From the NCBI GenBank assembly GCA_036346255.1, contig CM070623.1:24000875-24064874 (forward strand): 64,000 nucleotides of DNA. The letters run 5' to 3'. The notes beneath the pieces were generated by a model. It was not told the origin of the DNA and did no database searches. It saw only the letters and a program-made list of their open reading frames with translations. Positions 11,800 to 22,629 of this stretch are shown here, one piece after another (the first letter of the stretch is position 1; each line of letters opens with the position of its first letter). This stretch comes from Ampelocalamus luodianensis. Lineage: Eukaryota; Streptophyta; Magnoliopsida; Poales; Poaceae. Made by a program: the position numbers and the translations under genes.

Positions 11800-13618
11800 C
11801 TACAAGGAGCGTTTCTTGGCTGCATTGCCACCTTCTCGCCGGGCAAGCACTGACTTCGGTCAACCAGTGTTTACTGCAGCAGCATTCTATTTATGTGCAA
11901 AGAGGCATAAGGTGCTAGCAGACTCAATAGTAATGTTTTATTTGCATTTTTGCAATTGTATAAATGATTTGCCTCTTGTAGTACTGAAGCTTTCCCCATT
12001 TTTCTTGCAGCTCAAAGTTGACAAACTGAAGCTGATAAACCTATGTGGTACATCTAGCTCTGAATTTACAACGGTAATAGACTTGAATCCTCTCATCTTT
12101 GCGTGTGCATTGTTTGTGCCTGCAAGAGTGTGTACGGATGCACATGTTTGGATTGGTGCTCTGGATCATCCCATTTTGACTGTTAATTGTGCTGATTGCA
12201 TTCAACATCCATGGGAGACCTTTGCTTTGATGTTTTTGGGATAGCCAAGGAGAAGTATCCAAAATCCATAAAAGGGAATAGAGGTATCTGCGCTATCGTG
12301 CTCTATCTCTGATGCATTCATTGGTCATATTCATGAATTACTCATTCATTATACATGTGGCAATTGGTATGGAGTTTGTAGTATGCCAGAATTTTTTTAT
12401 AGTACACTCATACAATTTGTAATTGTTGTTACAGAACTTCTGGATGTTTTGCCTAGCAAAAGGAGACATGAGGATGATAGTGATTTATCTGGTGAATCCT
12501 CAGGGGATGACCAAGATGAGCTAGATGTATGTACCCACTTAGTGTTGATTACATGCAGAGTATTGATCACGTTTTTCCTTTTGAAATGCTTGACATAAAG
12601 CTATAGAAAAGAAATTAAGCAAAGCTGCCTTTTATTTTCTAGCTTTTGGTAAGTAAAAAAGGCTACCGCTATGCTGCTTGGTACTTGAATAAACTAGAAG
12701 ACACTAATGAAACAAGATGGTGCTTATTTATTGCCACAAGGAAAAAACAGTAGCAATATGTGCCTTGCTTAATGAAAAATGGTTTCGAAGAGTCCCTTTT
12801 GTTAGGACTTGTTCCTCTAAAGTTAAACCAACAGGCAATGTTTTTGTATATTCAAACAATTTTACTTGTTGCAATTCTCACGATTTTTTTTTTGTTGCAA
12901 GCTGAACAAGCCAACATGGCCAGCAGATGCATTTTAGTAGTCCCGTAAATATGTCTTGATCTTCACATAACGCAGGTTGCAATCTTTTTATGTAAGAATC
13001 CAGCTACAACTGTACAAGAATGGCTGTTTAACTTAATGGAATTATGGAAGTTTCACCAAATAAAGTCGCATTTACATACTGAATGGCTTAAAAGAATCAA
13101 GACAAAAACATCATGTTACCATGAACAGTGATTCGATTGGCATTGACGTGTAGAGAGTAGAGTACTTTTCTTCAGTTTGAAGAAAATCATGATTGTTGGC
13201 TCAATTTGTGAAGCTACCTAATATCATGCAACTAGTCCTTGTAGCTTCTAATTTGTCGGACATGTAGCTCCATTAACATGTTCCTGATGAATATGTGCAT
13301 TCTTTTGTATAATTATTGTGACTGCTGCCTGACTCTTCTAATGACAGCTACCAACTTACAAAAGGCACAAGAAGATGGAAAAACAAGTGTACGATCAGTG
13401 GAAGTCATCAGTTCTCTCCTCCAACAAGCATTCCAAACCAGGTTTTGACTTTGGGATGCTCTACACCCGTCTAATTAGTGACTCTTATCCACATGGTCGA
13501 TGTGCTTATATCGCTCTCTTTCGTCGCAGATCCTACTAAGCCCAGGAAGCAAGCTGAGCTTAACTTGAAGAGGAAGCCTTCAGAGATCGCCTTGGAAGTA
13601 TCATCATCAGCCAACTAA
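11800..13618 (+). pseudogene. ORC6: ORC6 (origin recognition complex subunit 6), 3' six exons, probably non-functional
   Basis: Spliced exons 11800-11911, 12011-12073, about 12202-12283, 12435-12526, 13348-13441 and 13530-13618 read through in phase to a stop, giving the plant ORC6 C-terminal half: YKERFLAALPPSRRAS, FTAAAFYLCAKRHK, LKVDKLKLINLCGTSSSEFT, DLCFDVFGIAKEK, the acidic serine stretch DDSDLSGESSGDDQDELD and a basic C terminus. ORC6 helps load the MCM helicase at origins in the nucleus. The N-terminal half, with the first cyclin-box-like fold, is absent; upstream is transposon sequence for more than 11 kb. At the third exon the expected acceptor is missing (TTGCAT directly before the Ser-Thr-Ser-Met codons), and one residue between Thr and Ser is lost. 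Either 5' exons lie far upstream and splicing is altered, or this is a relic. The protein assignment is confident; the activity state is not. Confidence 0.85.
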
Positions 13619-13732
13619 ATTAATCTGAATTCTCATCGCAAGAATGGATTGCTGAGACTGAAAGTGCTCTGGCATCATAGAAGTTCCTTCTGGATGCAGA
13701 AAGGACACCTCTGTTTCCCTTCTTTTTGATTT

Positions 13733-14400
13733 GTTTTAAGATGCTGACATAATACTACACATGGAAATTGTTACCAGGCAGCATTCGTGTGTAAATGATG
13801 ACATGTTTATTTGTACATGACTACATGAGGAATGTCTCATTTACACACGTTTATTTGTACATGAGGAATGTCTCTTGAATCGTTCATCTTCATGCTGCAT
13901 CTGTTCCTTGACGTCATGTTGCCACGGCGTTAGGTACTCCGTATTCAAGTGCTCGGAGACTAGACACAAATATCTCTTCAACTGCCAAGATATTTGAGCT
14001 GTTTGGATTGGAGAGTGCAAACTAATATGCTTCTTGCATACCCAAGTGCCCGTTTCGTTTGTCATCTAATGCAGACTATTTGCCATGAACCGTCCCTCAT
14101 GCTGTTTGGATCTGTAGTAATATTTTAGATGCTAACATGATGCCATCTATGAAAAATTTAGTATTTGGCATTCATGTGTTAATGGTCACATGCTTTGTTT
14201 TTTAAGATGAGGAATGCCCCTTGAACCGTCCATCTTCATGTTGTCATCAGTCATCACACGCACCCTGTTCCTTGACGCCACGGCGTTAGGTATTCTGTAG
14301 CCAAGTGCTGGGCGGCGAGGCAATAATATGAATATCTCTTCGACTCAGTTATGTGTGTCGTTTTAGATTGAAAAGTGTGAACTAAATGTTTCTGATATCA
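13733..14400 (+). repeat. Diverged tandem duplication downstream of ORC6
   Basis: Two copies of about 300 bases (about 13733-14045 and 14108-14400) share TTAGATGCTGACAT-like starts, GGAATGYCYCTTGAA, CATCTTCATG, CTGTTCCTTGACG, CCACGGCGTTAGGTA, and AATATCTCTTC..ACT in the same order. The first copy has an extra internal repeat of CATTTACACACGTTTATTTG-like sequence. No coding content is seen. Confidence 0.75.
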
Positions 14401-14549
14401 TAAGCTTTGAGGAGTGCATGCTGCGTTACTTGCTGTCGTCATCCAATGTAGACACCACTATCCTCTTTACCCTAAGTAGCATTTTATTAGTTGCTGAATT
14501 TGTAATTGTCCAGTGCTAACTAATCAGTACGATGGTGCTGCTGTCTTGT

Positions 14550-14675
14550 GCTTGCTACGCAACGCCCGTCGTTTCGCCGAACCGTGGGCCAGGAGGCCGC
14601 GCTGGCCCACACGACGGTGGAAAAGTTCAAGGGTACAACGGGGTGGGTGGGGGTGGGATATGTGGCCGGAGGCTA
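14550..14675 (+). repeat. Inverted duplication, left arm
   Basis: This segment is the reverse complement of about 16394-16535: the CGCCCGTCGTTTCG..GAACCGTGGGCC..AGGAGGCCGCGCTGGCCC..ACACGACGGTGGAAAAG string and the following GGGTAC..ACGGGGTGGG..ATAT. The right arm lies just upstream of the bHLH gene. It may be two ends of one transposon or a duplicated promoter piece. Confidence 0.75.
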
Positions 14676-15252
14676 GGTAGGACAAAGGGCAAGGGGCACG
14701 AGGCCGGAGGCTGCCAGGCACGAGCAAACCCGTGGAAGGATTCAGGTTGGAACTGATAAAACTATGTGCTTATCTTATTTGATGAACCCAAACTCCTCTA
14801 GTCCTCTTATAGCTTGAATTGCAAATATAATCCATAGCATAATCAGCTTGGATTGCAAAGTACGAGTCATCGTAAAATCTTTATTGTTTAAATATCTTTT
14901 GGTTTGGCTATCGATGATATGGATTGACGACAACGAAAATCAGATGTTCAAAACCTTATTATGTACTTAAAAGCAAAGACACATACAGCATCCTTCTTTA
15001 TATATAATCAAAGTTGGCACACTTGCACACAATTTTGATTCTGTTTTAGCTATGGAAAAATATGGTTGGCACATGAGGGGGAGTGATTGTGATTGTGATT
15101 GTGATTGTTCCCAAGAGCAGTGAGAATTGATCTGAATGTTTAGTTTTCGATCGAACGTGAAGATTACTCTTAACACCAATGTGCACCGTATATGCCCTCT
15201 CCAAGAGCATGGGCCGGTGCCACCCATGCCTCCCCGCGCGTCCCCATCCCAG
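14676..15252. other. No gene seen; short TGATTG microsatellite
   Basis: Non-coding sequence with a (TGATTG)n run at about 15084-15108. Nothing else was recognised. The last 8 bases (15245-15252, CATCCCAG) form one side of the hAT target duplication. Confidence 0.5.
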
Positions 15253-16385
15253 TAGGAGTGAAAACAGATCGGATAGTTTCCGACCGATCCGGATGGAAAC
15301 GGATTCGGATTGTCTTTGATCGGATTTTTCTCGGATAATTCTTGGATCGGAAACGAATCCATTTTTTTTTTCGGAAACGAATACGGTAAGCATGCTATCG
15401 GCAGATACGAATACGAATACGGATTATCCGGATAAGATGAAGGAAGGATATCCGGATTTCAGCCCAAAAGAGAAAAAGAGATTTTAATTGATTTCTGAAT
15501 TTCAGAAAATGCAATAAATCAAATAGCCTTTTAGAAAATAGCAAATAGAGCTAAAAAATTCTAAAAAAATCATAGAAACTCCTTGAATTATTTTGAACTT
15601 AATAAAATTAATTTCAACTTAAAGTTGGTTTTTATTTTTGCACATAAATTATTTTTTATTTCTGAAAAATGGTAAAACCCTCTTTAAGATCCAGAAAATT
15701 CAAGAAATTAATTAGTTTTTTCACTTTAAATCCAATAAAATTCTAGAAAACTCAATAAATATTATTTTTGACATTAAAAACTAGAAAATTAAATAATTGA
15801 CTTTATTTTATTATTATTTCTTTTTAAAACTCTTTTAAATATAAACAAAATCTAATAAAATAATAGCTTTATTAGTTTTATTTTTGGTAACATACTTTGG
15901 GATGTCACAATCATTTGCGTATAGATTAACCATCCTAACCTGATCGATGTTAGTGTGAATTAAGTTTTATGTATGTGATGAACTAAGTATGAATGCGTGA
16001 TGATTTATGACTTTGTGAGTTATAACTTATGAGCTAAATATGGTAAACTAAGTGTTATTTTTGTGATGAACTAGTTAATGCAGCTTGCTAATGCTAATCT
16101 TATGTGTGGTTGCTGAAAATATGAACAATTCATGAATATTTGCATCAAATAAACTAGTCATATGTTTTTATTAATTTCTGGCATACAATTAAAGGGGTTT
16201 CCATGTTCCGAAAAATATTCACGACCATATTTGTTTCGATTCGTATTCGCTCTATATTCATATTCGATATTATTCATATCTGTATTCGTATCCGACGTAT
16301 TCGTATTCGAATCCGAGAAAAAAAAATATGAAAACAAATATAGCAGAGCCATTATCCAACCGTATTCGATCCGATTTTACCCCTA
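15253..16385. mobile_element. Non-autonomous hAT-type DNA transposon
   Basis: The ends are inverted repeats of the common hAT form: TAGGAGTGAAAACAGATCGG at the left, and the reverse complement TAGGGGTAAAATCGGATCGA at the right. Flanking 8-base duplications are CATCCCAG (15245-15252) and CATCCCAT (16386-16393), one mismatch apart, as expected for hAT insertion. The subterminal regions are rich in CGGAT/ATTCG repeats. The AT-rich interior has no transposase. It sits beside the right arm of the inverted duplication. Confidence 0.75.
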
Positions 16386-16393
16386 CATCCCAT

Positions 16394-16540
16394 ATCCCAC
16401 ACCCCGTAGTACCCCTGAACTTACATCCCATATCCCACCCCGTAGTACCCCTGAGCTTTTCCACCGTCGTGTGGGCCAGCGCGGCCTCCTGGGCCCACGG
16501 TTCGACGAAACGACGGGCGTCGCGTGGCACTGCAAAGGGG
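16394..16540 (-). repeat. Inverted duplication, right arm, with an internal direct repeat
   Basis: Reverse complement of 14550-14675. This arm starts with two direct copies of about 38 bases (CATCCCATATCCCAC then CCCGTAGTACCCCTGA), the first at 16386-16423 and the second from about 16424. It lies about 270 bases upstream of the bHLH start codon and may form part of its promoter. Confidence 0.7.
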
Positions 16541-16689
16541 CCTCCCATTGTTTTCCTTGTGAGAGAGGAGCACGATAAGTAGAAGAAGAAACCCTCGAAT
16601 CAGACCACCACCTCTTACTCTCATCAGCCATCGATCCTTGTCCGCTTCAATTCGAGCGATTGTTGTAGAGGTTGGGGGTTCGTTCTTCC

Positions 16690-16758
16690 ATGGATTTTTC
16701 TTCCGTGATGTTCTTTCGGTGCTGGATTGGGGTGTGGGGAACTAATAGGGTTTCCTGA
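16690..16758 (+). promoter_or_regulatory. Possible upstream ORF in the bHLH 5' leader
   Basis: An ATG in good context (CCATGG) opens a 22-codon frame that ends with TGA at 16756-16758, 46 bases before the bHLH start. A GCAG acceptor at about 16768-16771 leaves open that part of this leader is an intron, in which case the uORF would be spliced out. Confidence 0.3.
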
Positions 16759-16804
16759 TTTACGACTGCAGGGGAGACGTATTGGATCGAGTTTCTTGGT
16801 CAGC

Positions 16805-18799
16805 ATGGTGCCCAGGGACAGGGTAAATGTTGCTGGCGCCGCCTCCTTCGGCACCACCGAGAGGCTCGTCCAAGGGTGAGTAATTTGGGTCTGCATATAA
16901 GTTTTTCTTGAAGAGGAACAAGAAAATTGTAACATTCTGAGCTGGTTCTTTATGGATAAGAGTTCGGTAGGTTTCGATCAAAGTGAATCATATAGCATCT
17001 GTGTTAAGTTTGTTTCAAGACAAATGTAGGCAAAATACTGATATCGATATCTTGAAACTCATATGATGTGTACTTTGCCCCTAACTTTAGAGGAACAAAA
17101 AATATGGAGGTTTACCTAAAAGAATTACCTTTTAGGAAATTGTTTATCCATTTAACGCATTGTGTATGTGTTGTGATAGTGGATAAGGGCTATTGGGTTA
17201 GGCTTCTTGTATTCTTGGGGCATCACAAATTTAATAGACGCAATCATGTTAGCCACCATAGCTTCTGATTCAGTGATCTTCTCCAGTTATCCTACTTCAT
17301 CTTGAACTGGTCCTAAAGGAAATTGATCCAAACTGTTCTAAAATCACATGACTGGATTCTATCGCTGATGTTTGAACATTATGCAGGCCTATATTGAACA
17401 AGAAGTGTGAAAAGAAGGTTCCAAAGAAAATCCATAAATTCGAGAGGGAGAAACTTAATCGGGACAAGCAGAATGACCTCTTTACTGAGCTGGGAACCAT
17501 GCTAGGTATGCATTTCTTACAAATTTGCAAGCTGCAACAACATGATTTCAGGTTGCATTACAGAATTTGAAATTTTCTGTGCTTATTTTATCATACTTTT
17601 TACATCACTCATTCCAGTCCAATAGGTAGAGCTCTTTGGAGATCCAAATCCTAGGTTAATTTCAGAATAGAGCAACATTAAAAATGCAACAGTTGGCAGG
17701 GATTTAGCTTGTATTTACATGGTCATCTGGCACAATGACCTAACTTCTACCCTTGACAATGTAAGACAAAATTTACAGTGAGTACAAGTATCTTATCAGT
17801 ATGACCATGTGTCTATGATTAGCTGTCTCAATTCTAAAACTGCATTATTACAAATGTGCATTTATATTTCCCTAAGCAGTGCACAACATCTCTTTTCAGA
17901 ACCAGATAGGCAGAACAATGGGAAGGCATGTGTACTGGGCGACACTACACGAATACTAAAAGATTTACTTTCACAAGTGGAATCTCTTCGAAAGGAGAAT
18001 AGCGCACTGAGGAATGAATCTCATTATGTAAGCTCCTTTGATCTGCTGCAAAGTACTAGTTAAATTATTTCCATTCCTTTGATTAATTTGATGATCTGTA
18101 GCTAGTATATCATGGATATGAAAATGTTAGTACATTTATTATTGTGCTAAGAGTTTATTAGAATAGGTGCCCAATTCCATGGGCTATTAAATTCATGCTA
18201 GTAGCATCATTTCAGAATAAGTTGGCAATTAATTTATGCCAGTATCATTATTCAGAAAATATTTCATCCTTACCACTGATTCAGTATCCTACTTTCCTCA
18301 TGCTACAAAACAGGTTGCATTGGAGAGAAATGAACTGCGTGATGATAACAGTATGCTTCGCAATGAAATATTGGAGCTCCAGAACGAGCTTAGGATGTGG
18401 CTGGAAGGCAACCCTATTTGGAACCAGGGCACTACAAGATCAGCTCTCACAGTACATCATCCCACGAGTAGAGTGTTCCTAATACAGCATTCAGCACATT
18501 TACCAGTCATCACTGCGACGGTACTTCCTCCGCAGCAACCATTAGTCATTGAGCAATGCTATGCTGCCCCACCGCGAGAGCTACAACTCTTCCCAGAAGC
18601 TGCATCCACTGAAGACACTAAACTGTCACAAGACCAGGAAATTTCCAATAATGTGACACGTCCCCAGGCAAGGTGCCCAACACCAATGGGGACGTTGCCT
18701 GTAAACCGATTTCCAACCCTTCCAAGAATGGGAGACGAGCAACAATGTAGCAGTGGCACTACTGGAGCTAGCGAGGAAGATGGCCTAGACAGGGCTTAA
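16805..18799 (+). CDS. bHLH transcription factor, subgroup IVb (POPEYE/bHLH47-like)
   Basis: Coding exons 16805-16875, 17387-17505, 17900-18027 and 18314-18799 join in phase to 267 residues, with consensus GT/AG at every border. Residues about 35-95 form the bHLH: a basic stretch KKVPKKIHKFEREKLNRDKQ with the DNA-contacting Glu and Arg of the REKxxR core, helix 1 NDLFTELGTML, a loop QNNGKACVLGD and helix 2 TTRILKDLLSQVESLRKEN. A long leucine-zipper-like coiled coil follows (SALRNESHYVALERNELRDD and on to NELRMWLEG). The C-terminal 110 residues are Pro/Gln/Thr-rich and probably disordered. IVb members (PYE, IRO3, bHLH11/121 relatives) are nuclear regulators, several in iron homeostasis; that role here is inferred from the family. 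The start follows a 5' leader with a possible uORF. It is the only host gene in the window that looks intact. Confidence 0.88.
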
Positions 18800-19131
18800 G
18801 TACATAATGAGAAACCTGCTTCACGATTTGAAAATTTTCTTAGTTTCAAGTTTTAACTTTACAAGTGTAGTAGTGAATGTGCAACAGAAACCTGTGCGGC
18901 TGTTCCTGTAAAAATACCATTCCAATCCGTATCTCTGAATCTTAGTCTTAACTGGTTAAATAGGTGGCATACACGCTAAATCTTCTGTACGGTATCTCTG
19001 TACATGTATGGATCGCTCTCAACAAAATTAGTCCACATGATGATGCCATTGTTAGTTACCTATACAGAAGTATATTTCCGCATTGACAATCCCACCTTGA
19101 GATCAGTGGGTGGTTGCTTCAATTCAGCAGG
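18800..19131. other. bHLH 3' UTR and convergent intergenic gap
   Basis: Non-coding sequence between the stop of the bHLH gene and the end of the PPR pseudogene on the other strand. No transposon ends or other genes were seen. Confidence 0.6.
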
Positions 19132-20507
19132 TTAAACCGCTAGATATCTTGGCAAGGCACTTCTTTGTAGCTGCAGCCTGCTTCTTTCTTGTCCACGACC
19201 ATTTTCTTCCCTTTTGAGTTCTGAATCCCTAATCTGTGCTATCTCATCCCATCGGCCTTTCAATGCATATGCGTTTGACAGGAGAATGATGTCTGACGGA
19301 TGGTAATCGCTCATGCCGTCCAATTGTGCCTGTACCATCCTCCCCATCTCGACATTGCCATGGACTCTGCAGGCCGCAAGCAAAGTTCTCCACGCGGACC
19401 ACGCCATAGCATCCCCATGGGACGATAGGCTTCTTATGAGCTCATAAGCTTCTTCCAAACGCCCCACCCTACCCAGAAGATCGATGATGCAACCATAGTG
19501 TTCAGGGTTAGGAGATAAGCCATATTGCCGGACCATGCTCTCGAGGAACTTCTTCCCTTCCAACACCAACCCGCCATGGCTACAAGCATTCAGCACCGCA
19601 AGAAAGGTAACCTCGTTAGGATCCACACCGTCATCTTCCATTGCGCAAAATAGGGATATCGCAGCATCTGACTGCCCATTAACCCCGAAACCCATGATCA
19701 CTACAGTCCATGCCTTCACATCCCTATCTTAAATTGCATCAAAAACTGCAACTGCCTCATTGGGGCACCCACACTTGAAGAACATATCCATGAGCGCTGT
19801 CCCAAGTGCAGTGTCAAGCTCAAGTGCTGCCTCCTGTGCAAGCACAAGCTCATGCACTCGTCGACCAACCAGCAATGCTCCAGATGATGCGCACACGTAC
19901 AACAACACCCCCACAAGAGTCCCTGCACTTGGTCTTACTCCATCCTGCCTCATCTTCTCCACCAAATCCATTGCCTCCTTGACACGCCCCATCTTTGCGG
20001 AGCCATCCACCATACAATTATACAGCACCAAATCCCTCCTCGCCGCCTCATCAAATACCTTCCTTGCACACTCAACACCTCCCTCCCTGACATATATCCC
20101 CACCATTGCTGCAGCCACCTTCACATCCCTGTAGAACCCTGCCTTGACGCAGAATCCGTGCACCGACTCCCCTCGCTACCCACACCCAACCACGGTGACC
20201 ACTGCCGTCGCACTGACATCCACGCCGCAGCACCTCATCGCACTAAACATCTCCACCAATGTACCCACCTCCGCGGCCCTGACATAACCGCCCCCTTCAC
20301 CGTGTTCCACGACACTACGTCCCTCTCCAGCATTTCATCGAACATCCTCCGCCCGTCCCCCTTGTCCCCGCAGCAGCAGTAGAAGTGGCACAGGACGTTC
20401 CCCAGGCTCACCACACCCAAGAACCCGTACTGCACCACGAGCAAGTGGACCTGCCTGCCGAGCGACGCGGCGGCGGCGGGGTTCTTAGTGCAGAGCGCGA
20501 CGATTCA
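19132..20507 (-). pseudogene. PPR protein (PLS type, E-like end), broken
   Basis: The minus strand encodes tandem pentatricopeptide repeats with typical helices: SLGNVLCHFYCCCGDKGDGR, VVSWNTVKG, AAMVGIYVREGGVECARKVF, LVLYNCMVDGSAKMGRVKEA, GTALMDMFFKCGCPNEAVAV, AWTVVIMGFGVNGQSDAAIS, VTFLAVLNACSHGGLVLEGK and PEHYGCIIDLLGRVGRLEEA, then an E-motif-like tail. PPR proteins bind organellar RNA for editing or splicing. Three lesions break it: a nonsense TAA at 19729-19731 within FDAI/DRDVKAW, a TAG at 20176-20178, and a frameshift near 20285. The N terminus is missing; at about 20507 the sequence changes to a transposon end. No start codon or targeting peptide is left. PPR genes of this kind are usually intronless, as here. 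Confidence 0.85.
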
Positions 20508-20591
20508 CTGAAAGACAGATAACCCGACAATTTCGGTCGATTCAGTTCGGTTCGGTAAATTGGTTTCGGTAAAATTATGCCCACCCCTAGC
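20508..20591 (-). mobile_element. hAT-like terminal fragment cutting the PPR gene
   Basis: On the minus strand it begins CTAGGGGTGGGCATAATTTT and continues with ACCGAA/CGGTTCGG subterminal repeats, typical of a hAT end. No opposite end was found. It directly abuts the surviving PPR coding sequence. Confidence 0.4.
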
Positions 20592-20840
20592 CGTAGTTAT
20601 TATACAAAGACCATCCAGCGGAAAAGGTAAGAGAGAGAGAGAACAAGAGGCTGAATTCAAGTGTATTAACTGCCCCATTGAGTCAAAAGCCCATCTCAAT
20701 CCAGCCTGACTTTATTCAATCCTTAAATAAGTAAACGAGGTAGGAGCTACAAAGCCCGGCCCAGTTAATCGAACTAGGGTTTAATCCCCTTATAAAAGGC
20801 TCTTCTTCCTCAAGTGCCGAAGTGCGCCTCCTCCACCACC
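20592..20840. other. No gene seen
   Basis: Short intergenic stretch between the hAT-like fragment and the MULE-like element. Probably the upstream region of the RPS9 locus; no clear promoter motif stands out. Confidence 0.4.
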
Positions 20841-21214
20841 GATTTTTTTTTTATTAATTAATCTTTTTTATTTTTATTTTAAAGTTAACCTCCCACGAAC
20901 TTTATTTTCAATTCTGTAACCTCTTTGATCACGTCATCACTCGTAGCGTGACCAAATAGCACTGTCACGTCAGTCCGTATCTGGGCAAGCTCTTATCACG
21001 CCATCACTCATGGCGTGACAGTGTTGTTTGGTCACGCTACTGGTAGTGGCGTGACAAAAAGTGCATTTTAGGGGACTTATCCTACGGCGTAACAACGTTG
21101 TTTTGTCACACCACGGATGATGACGTGATCAAAAATGTCAGAATTGGAAATAAAATTTGCAGAAGTTAACTTTGAAATAATTTTTTTTAAAAAGATTAAT
21201 TAATAAAAAAAGTT
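20841..21214. mobile_element. MULE-like palindromic element upstream of RPS9
   Basis: The ends are inverted repeats (GATTTTTTTTTATTAATTAA against AACTTTTTTTATTAATTAAT), continuing as imperfect arms around AAAGTTAAC. A 10-base direct repeat CTCCACCACC lies on both sides (20831-20840 and 21215-21224), which fits a Mutator-type duplication, though CCACC is simple sequence. The interior has several near-palindromes of the form TCACGCCA..TGGCGTGA. No coding sequence. It ends about 80 bases before the RPS9 ATG. Confidence 0.6.
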
Positions 21215-22629
21215 CTCCACCACCACCCTCCTCTCCACACCTCCTCCTGCGGCGGCCAGTTCGACGACCCACGACACCCTGTCGCGGCGGCAGCCATGGT
21301 GCACGTCAGTATCTACCGCAACTGTAAGCTCCCCGTCCCACCCCATTGCATCGTAATGTGTTGCGTTGTGAGAACCGTAGCTCTCTAGATGGATCCAAAT
21401 CGGTGCTGTTATTTTTCATGAGGTAGCTTCTGACGTGTTCTGTTCTGGAAAATAGAAATGCTTAGCCTTCGTTCTCAGTGCTGGTTTTTGCCTGGATGAG
21501 CTAGACGCGTAGTACTTGGTGGTGGATACGATTTTTAGATACGTCAACTAGTAGCAAGTTGGGTTCTAAAACGAGAGAGTTCGGCTATGTTCTGGTTCCT
21601 CAAGCGCTAAGCTTGAGCCAACTCGGTTTTGTGAGTTGATTGCGCAAACACCCAGATCAAATAGCATGGGATCAGACCTCCAACTCTCCAATACATATGC
21701 TTTAGTGCTGTCTTTTGATCAGTCAAGTAATGGGTAGAGACTGTAGAGTTGCCTTTGGAAAATACGCCCCACCCTGAAGTTTTTTATGGTGTAGTGTGAT
21801 GTTGATGTGAAAATAATTAGCTATAGCTGTGATTTAAAGGCTCAGTGTGATGTTGACGTGAAAATAATTAGCTATATAGCTGTGATTTAAAGACTAGAAT
21901 CTCTCTCCGTCGCTTGACCTTTTGGTGTTCAAGCCATGCGTTTCTGGCAACATATTTCACCCTGTTATGTTTTATTTCATTGCTAATTTTTTCAGTGCGA
22001 CAAATAGCTTATGATGCTGACATGTTGTAGATGGGAAGACTTTCAAGAAGCCAAGGCGTCCATATGAGAAGGAGCGTCTCGACGCTGAGCTGAAGCTGGT
22101 TGGTGAGTACGGCCTGCGGTGCAAGCGTGAGCTGTGGCGCGTGCAGTATGCCCTGAGCCGTATCCGAAATGCCGCGAGGGAGCTGCTCACCCTGGATGAG
22201 AAGAACCCCCGCCGTATCAGGGTGAGGCTCTCCTCCGCCGCATGAACCGCTATGGTCTTCTCGGTGAGGGCCAGAACAAGCTCGATTACGTGCTTGCGCT
22301 CACTGTTGAGAACTTCCTCCAGCGCCGCCTACAGACCATCGTCTTCAAGAATGGCATGGCCAAGTCAATCCACCATGCTCGTGTCCTTATCAGGCAGCGC
22401 CATATCCGGTTAGTTACCCACCTTTCATCTCTCACATGCATTTCAAAACTCGCACTGCTGTACTAGTTAGTCCTATCACACAATATCACTAGGGAATCAG
22501 TAATTCAGAATTAGGCCATGTCCTATTTTGTCATTTTATAGATAACAGTTTTCTCTTAAAATTGTGATATATCATATATGGCTAGGAATGGTTGGATGCA
22601 GTTTATTAGTTTATTGGATAGTTTCAGTT

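Noticed and set aside
20841..20860. Exact target duplication of the MULE-like element taken as firm
   Set aside because: CTCCACCACC is found on both sides, but the neighbourhood is rich in CCACC, so chance cannot be excluded; reported only with moderate confidence.
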